A stretch of 64,000 nt of DNA from the NCBI GenBank assembly GCA_009103225.1, contig RHPI01000003.1, forward strand, positions 497,753 through 561,752, read 5' to 3'. The stretch comes from Chlorokybus atmophyticus (lineage: Eukaryota; Streptophyta; Chlorokybophyceae; Chlorokybales; Chlorokybaceae). The position numbers and the translations under genes are program-made. The notes beneath the pieces are model-generated. The model did no database searches and was not told the DNA's origin. It worked only from the letters and a program-made list of their open reading frames with translations. Each line of letters begins with the position of its first letter. Position 1 is the stretch's first letter. Shown here piece by piece: positions 58,826-64,000 of the stretch.

Positions 58826-59492
58826 TGTGACATTGCTCGTGCCTTGTCACCTGTGAGTTTGTCCAATCAAGAACCCTCTCACCAAGACACGGTATCCACA
58901 CCGAAACCTTGCCCCCTCTGCCAAGCACACACGCGCGCCCGCCACTCGCGTACGCACGCGTATGCGCTCGAAGTTACACATCAACTTGTGTAGCGCCTTG
59001 GATCGTCACACAAGCAAGCACACACCAGTGGACACACGCTAGCAACCCCTGCGAACCACCACCAAGCTTGCACACAAGAGACTAGGGAGAAAGGTTGTAT
59101 TGCAAATTGTAGAATGTCACTTTTATACCTACCAGTCTGCACATGCAACTGTCTAGACGATTCTAGCGCTAGACGGAACTAGAAGCCAAGATATTCTTGC
59201 AGAATCTTGTAGTACACTTCTAGACCTTTCCGACGCACTAAAGATCTCCTCATTTGCTGCTCATATGGTCAAGTTATACTACTTGGCGCCTGGCCCTTCC
59301 AGCAACCTGGTCGAGCCCTTCTCGACTGGCCCTCCGTTTTCTGGCGTCTTCCAGACCGGCCCTGGGCCGGTCGATATCTGCGGCAGACTCATAACTCGCC
59401 GATGTCCGCCACAAGTCATGAAAAACATGATACCTCACAAATAAGGTCTAAATGGCCATGAAAATCACGAAATTTGGCCTTGATTGTTACAA
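58826..59492 (-). repeat. 5' LTR
   Basis: Aligns with 54551-55216 over its whole length; differences are scattered substitutions and short indels, so the insertion is not very recent. Confidence 0.92.
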
Positions 59493-59560
59493 AACATGTC
59501 CGCCAACTTGAAATCTAGGGTGTGTATTTGCTTTGCCTAATTACTCTAGTGTTGCGAAAT
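59493..59560 (-). pseudogene. displaced 5' piece of the C5 methyltransferase
   Basis: Minus strand reading towards the LTR gives HTLDFKLADMF, ending exactly at the LTR border. This is the usual lead-in to motif I (D-x-F-C-G-x-G-G), and the rest of motif I starts on the other side of the retrotransposon at 54550. An in-frame TAG about 15 codons upstream means the true start or an exon border lies within this short stretch, or further up through an intron. Confidence 0.55.
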
Positions 59561-60955
59561 CTTTATGAATAAAGTAATTTGATTGTGCATCTTACGAGAT
59601 ATGTATTAAACATTTAACGGTCTACCTTATGCATTACAACTTTCACCCGTTAGACTATGCGTTGGAACGCATATTTTACTTTTGCCCACTATGACGCATA
59701 GCTACGCGGGGTTTTAACGAAAAAAAATACCAACTTTGGGGCCGGTACAAAATATAAAAGTTTCACGGCACTCAGGTAGGTATTGATAATAAGCCGTTTT
59801 CAAGCTGCGTATAACTTGCACTCCCACCTGTAATCATTACAAATGCACGCACGAGTAGAAGCATTGCGTTAATGCTTTACTTCACAAAGCAACACTCGTG
59901 GTAGCACTGCACGGTCATGTGCAGCCTAGAGGTCATCATATCGTGAAAAGTTAAATCTTTGTCGAAGGCCCCCCGTAAGTACTTCCTCGAAGATATAATT
60001 TTTATTTTCTCCTCTGTTTAAACGCAACATTACCCAGTTAGCAAGTCTGTAGATAGAATACTTGTGAGTATTTAATATAAATAAGACCTTCTTATTTGTA
60101 ACTTAATTAAAAAATAAACAGATATATAACTCATGTAACTTATCACAGATTAATATATATTTTATGATTTTATGATAAGTCATGTTATGAATAAGAGCAA
60201 GTTTTGTGACTGATAAGCTTGCAAGTGTTCGCAATGTTTAATCATACTATGTGACATACATCGGTTACATTTGAGTAAATTAGAAGTTGACAAAACATGG
60301 AAAGACAGATGATACAATGCATGATTATATGATTAATACGTCAATACAATTAAGGATTGTATGACAATCTTCTCATACATGATCACCTTACAAGTGTTTA
60401 ACACATTTTATCAAACTGTTTGAAATACATCAGATGCATTTGAGTGAAGTAAATTGAAGTTTAATGAACATAAATAGACAGATGATACAATTCATGATTA
60501 TATCGTCAATTACGAAGAAAATTCTTTAATAGATGTTACAATATACTCAACAAATTGATGACATAATCATGACATTTATATATACGTCGTATTCATGTCA
60601 CACTGTAATGCAGCATGACTCTGCGCTATGTCACTGCTAATAATAAATGTACCAGTCCTTTTGCCACACGTTATTGACCATGCGCTGTAGCGTTGTGGTA
60701 TCAAGCACATTGCTTTAAATCCATGGGCATTGATGCAATCATCTCAGTAGTTACATGTTGCAGATGTTCACTATGCGATATACGCTCAAATGGTAACGTT
60801 GGCGATGTTGACACAGCAAATATTGTAATAGTAAAAATATATGCGTTATGCATATGATATGGTATATAATAATGGAGGTCGATTTGTTTGATTAATCAGT
60901 GATGAGCAATGATTCTTCGCTATTTGTTGAACAAATACAAGCCATCCTTAAGTGT
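59561..60955. other. AT-rich, no gene seen
   Basis: Markedly more A+T than the rest of the window and free of long open frames. Confidence 0.6.
60225..60515. repeat. two-copy repeat, period about 173 bp
   Basis: Shared landmarks in order: AAGTGTT, ATACATC, CATTTGAGT, then AGACAGATGATACAAT and CATGATTATAT, at about 60225-60335 and 60398-60508. Confidence 0.6.
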
Positions 60956-60956
60956 C

Positions 60957-61015
60957 GTGGCGCACTAGCTAGGGCACCGTCTTTCGACAGGGGAGACCCG
61001 GGTTTAAATCCCATT
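60957..61015 (+). other. tRNA-like / SINE-like promoter words
   Basis: TGGCGCACTAGCTAGGG resembles an A box and GGGTTTAAATCCC at 61000-61012 a B box, about 40 bp apart as in tRNA-derived SINEs. No complete tRNA fold can be drawn. A second GGTTTAAATCCC word lies at about 23443. Confidence 0.3.
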
Positions 61016-61042
61016 TACGTCCCCGCGGAATGAGGTGCAGAA

Positions 61043-61095
61043 ATGGTTGGCCCTTCCCCGCCGCTGCATTGCAACGGCGGGGAAGGGCCAACCAT
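61043..61095. repeat. perfect 21-bp GC-rich hairpin, 11-nt loop
   Basis: Arms 61043-61063 and 61075-61095 are exact reverse complements. Confidence 0.9.
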
Positions 61096-61519
61096 ATGGG
61101 CTCGTCCATTAGATTTGAGCGGCTAGCGGGAGTTACACAGCTTTCTGGGAAGCTTTTCAAGATGCATTGCAAAGGCAATTGTCAGGTTGCAGAAAGTGCG
61201 AGAGCTAATAAAAATACCGAAAACCAAGTACCAGCCGTAAAGCCATATGATGTGTAATTTCATGGGTTGTGAGCATTGCAAAATCAATACCCGATACTTG
61301 TCGTGTTGCAAGTGTGCATCATCCTCATTCCCCTTCCCCTCAATCGATGCTGTATCACCACATATAAATTGTATAATTCTTTACAAAAGTCCCAAGTACA
61401 GGTTTCTCTTTGCAGCGCAATGGACTATGCAGTTATAATATTGCAGTTTACAAGTTGTACCAATCAAATGAGTTCGACGAAAGAAAAGAGCGAGGGGGTG
61501 GGGGGGGGGGGGGGGGGGG

Positions 61520-61577
61520 NNNNNNNNNNNNNNNNNNNNNNNNNNNNNNNNNNNNNNNNNNNNNNNNNNNNNNNNNN
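61520..61577. other. assembly gap in a poly-G run
   Basis: 58 N flanked by G homopolymers on both sides. Confidence 0.95.
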
Positions 61578-64000
61578 GGGGGGGTGTAATTGCGCGGATA
61601 GAAATCATTATGTATGGCAAATACATCGATGAATCAGCCTGGCAAGCACAAAATCATTTTCAGAGTAAACTTAAGACCGACAACCTCTAATGAAACGCTT
61701 ATCTTATCAATGCTTGTCCTATCACAAAGAGATGTTGTAAACACACTCCTACTCTGCGTACACACATGCTTGAAAGCCACCACTTCAGCCGAGCCAACAA
61801 AGCCACTTTGCGCACTGCAAATCAATTATAGTCACTGGCATCACATGATAGTCACTGGCATCACATGATTACCCGCTGATTGCGTTCCAAACTGGGCCTA
61901 CTTCCAACCCTACAGGACCCTACGAAGCCCTACAGTAGCCACCCTTGACGAATTTCCAGCCTCGGCTCCATTGCCATCCATAAAACGCATCGGCACTTGT
62001 ATTACAACTGATAGTACCACCACGCCATATAAATCGGACCTCAAGACTGCGCCGGCAATGCCAACCGGCGCCGCCGCTTCGGGCACGAGCAGCTGCTCGG
62101 TCCGTATATAAGAAAAGCGAGATACGGATCCGGATCCTCTGGTGCTGACCGCAAGCGGACACCAGGGTGCAGCGGTCAATATTGAGCAGACAGTTTTACT
62201 TAAAATGCATTGCACTGTTGGCAGCACACAATAGCTGGTAGAAGGGTCGAGCGCGACCGGCATCTGCGACCGGTGGTACTGGTACCCTGCGACGACAGCT
62301 GCATTGTATCGACCTGCCACGCTGGCCAGTCTAACGTGGGCGCGGCAGGTGGTAGACTTTTTGTGCCGCAAAAGTCGCTTGCCTCGCGATTTGTGGCCCA
62401 CGGACGCTAACCGACAAGCGCAGTTTTGCAGCACCAGACGCCGTCTGGTGGACGGTCGATTCCCGGTTATGAAACATGAAATACAGTTTGTCGTCCTGTT
62501 GTACGATACAGGCTGACTCATACTGCTAGGGGGTGCTGCGTCTGGTTAGAAGCCAGCGCAACGCTTCTAACCCTGGGTTCTCTTCAACCTGTGCACCGTT
62601 TGTGCCGCGGCGGCAAAGTCTCTCGTCACAGGCAAGTCGCTTTATTGGTACGGATTTGCTACTGTTAGAGGTTTGCCTTACGACTTCTCCAATGATGAGT
62701 ACCGTGAAACCGCGAAACCGCTTTACAGCTGGACCGAAAGCCACACGTCAGTTTTTGCGGGGTTCCGGGGTGTTTTGCCAGCGGAAGTTGCCGTCCAATA
62801 TGCGAAAGGTTTTGCGAGTCTACAAAATCCCCGTTTCATTGTGGGGTTTTGTTGTGGGGTGTGTTAGTTTGCATGCATGCACCAATGGCATAAACGTAGC
62901 TGTGCATGCCCTTGGCGGAGGCGGCGGAGGCGGCGGTGGTGACATAGGTGTCTGCTGTGACGTGAGCTCAGTGTTTGTTATTCTGTCACATCAAACCCAG
63001 CCAACATCAAGAGTGTAGTGTAACCCGCGGCTTTCGGCATTCAATTTGTCGCTATCAGTGTAGGCTATCAGTGTGGCTCACACTGTGAGGGGTTGCTGCG
63101 TGTCAGCTGCCAGCTGGGAGCAAGCCGGTGGAACAAACATTGGCAAACTGCTTGCTGAGAAAGAACAGACGTGACTGCTGTGGAGCGGAAGCAGACTGAA
63201 GAGCCGAATCTTGACAACAATTTATCTCATTCTGCCGCTTTTTTGGCATTGGGAACTTCGCCAACTCGGCTGTTGTCCATCTTGCTGACACTGCTACTGT
63301 GCGTCACTTCCGTATGCATGGGGCGCTGCAAGCTGTCTCTTGCCGTTTCCTTCGTGCATGGTTGCAGAGCGGTAGTAATCAGCAGTGCGGCGAAGCTTAC
63401 CAAGTTGCCGTTGCATGATAGCACTGGCAGCTGGCGAGTTTGAAAGCGGCACAGCTGTAGCAAGGGAATAATATAAGTATACACAAGTAGTCGTACTAGC
63501 AATACTGAGTGGATTAGCAGTTGTGTAAAGTGCAAGTCGGCCGCAGCATTGATAACAACGCCTTTGACCACCCCCTCCTCTGGGATCCAGAACAGCAGCG
63601 GCAGCATCGATAACAACGCCTTCAACCACAAGTCAGCGCAGGTAACTTTCGCATTGTCTTTGATTGCGTGCTGCCCTATGCAGCTGGTTTCCTGCATGAA
63701 GTCCCTGGACGTGAATGGTGTTGATGAACCATGCCCACTGCTTGCAGCCTGATCCAACTGCTTAAGAGCATTGAGAGCCGCATCCGGCGACGCTTGCCTC
63801 ATGTGCCCCACGTTCAGCGCACACGCGCAAGCAGGTAGACGTTGGGTAATGGTAGCACCACTACCATGATGAGCCTAGCTTTCAATGTGGTCACAGTGAC
63901 AGCATCAACAATGCATGCAATCATCTGTTCCCATACTCCACCTTTGCTTAAGGCTCAGTGGCAAGCAAGCCGGCCATGGACAGTGCAGTGACGGCTGGAA
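61578..64000. other. no firm gene
   Basis: A 203-codon minus-strand frame (61910-62521) has unremarkable composition and no recognisable domain. A plus-strand frame at 62670-62867 (LPYDFSNDEYRETAKPLYSW, ESHTSVFAGFRGVLPAEVAV) looks more protein-like and follows a possible acceptor, so it may be a terminal exon of an unknown gene. The words TAACAACGCCTT and GCAGCAT occur twice 58 bp apart at 63551-63625. A hairpin GACGCCGTCTGG-type fold and a GGTCGATTCCC word lie near 62440-62465. Confidence 0.35.

Larger units (their letters stand above)
54551..59492 (-). mobile_element. Ty3/gypsy chromovirus with both LTRs, internally deleted
   Basis: 5' LTR 58826-59492 and 3' LTR 54551-55216, both TG...CA, about 667 bp and highly similar. 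Next to the 5' LTR lies a primer-binding-site-like TGATATCGGAGCTATGG, similar to the initiator-Met tRNA type used by many plant elements; just before the 3' LTR is a purine tract (GGGGGGGGAGGAG). Order gag-PR-RT-RNase H-IN(C-term)-chromodomain. RNase H is fused directly to the integrase C-terminus, so the integrase zinc finger and DDE core are deleted. I see no target-site duplication (GCCGC versus AAACA outside the LTRs). Confidence 0.92.

Noticed and set aside
60957-61015. A complete tRNA gene
   Set aside because: A- and B-box-like words are present, but the acceptor and T stems do not pair; kept only as weak SINE-like words.
1-64000. CRISPR array, bacterial operons, riboswitches, rRNA
   Set aside because: No regularly spaced repeats with unique spacers, no clustered uninterrupted genes and no rRNA-like sequence; the window is eukaryotic.

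Overview
This is eukaryotic nuclear DNA. Most genes are split into many short exons with consensus GT-AG junctions, and introns and spacers are full of (CA)n, (TG)n and CA/GA microsatellites. Three assembly gaps are present (13483-13738, 44105-45018, 61520-61577), two of them beside poly-G runs. A green alga or relative is the best guess, because the window holds a plant-type soluble pyrophosphatase, a plant/nodulin-21-like vacuolar iron transporter, a secreted bicupin, and a PAT/Kangaroo-like retrotransposon whose recombinase gene is inverted, as described for Volvox kangaroo. I cannot name the species. All exon structures below were read by eye, and a junction was accepted only when the splice sites and the codon phase both agreed.

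Host genes: a Ser/Ala-rich protein with a repeated helix motif (2250-5272, -); an OTU1/YOD1 deubiquitinase (7451-9874, +); an unknown protein with a 39-residue tandem repeat (10458-12016, -); a Cys-rich zinc-binding-like gene (about 12727-13170, -) with two broken relatives at 1.06-1.68 kb; a 453-aa multipass membrane protein (20525-22207, +); soluble inorganic pyrophosphatase (25194-26471, -); an 87-aa basic protein (28837-29385, -); a VIT-family iron transporter (30205-32349, +) with one apparent GC-AG intron; the mitochondrial tRNA-modification enzyme MTO1/MnmG (33147-37654, -, 10 exons, complete); and a secreted bicupin (39293-41543, -, 11 exons, complete). These are unrelated housekeeping genes and form no pathway cluster.

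Mobile DNA makes up about half of the window. At 13940-20146 lies a decayed PAT/Kangaroo-type tyrosine-recombinase retrotransposon with readable split direct repeats in the order A1-ORFs-B1-A2-B2. At 45.8-47.1 kb is an isolated Ty3-like gag. At about 48.9-53.6 kb is a multi-exon Plavaka-like (CACTA-related) transposase with a divergently oriented 196-aa coiled-coil gene beside it. It is interrupted by a 1.5-kb terminal-inverted-repeat element (51211-52722) carrying GTGACGGCC repeats. At 54551-59492 is a chromodomain Ty3/gypsy element with both LTRs, PBS and PPT, which has lost most of its integrase.

The most interesting spot is the right end of the transposase. A cytosine-C5 DNA methyltransferase (53834-54550, -) lies tail to tail with it, and the chromovirus sits exactly in methyltransferase motif I; the missing start of motif I can be read on the far side of the element (about 59493-59535). 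This raises the possibility of a DNA transposon that carried its own cytosine methyltransferase. The last 4.5 kb is AT-rich and repetitive, with no convincing gene.
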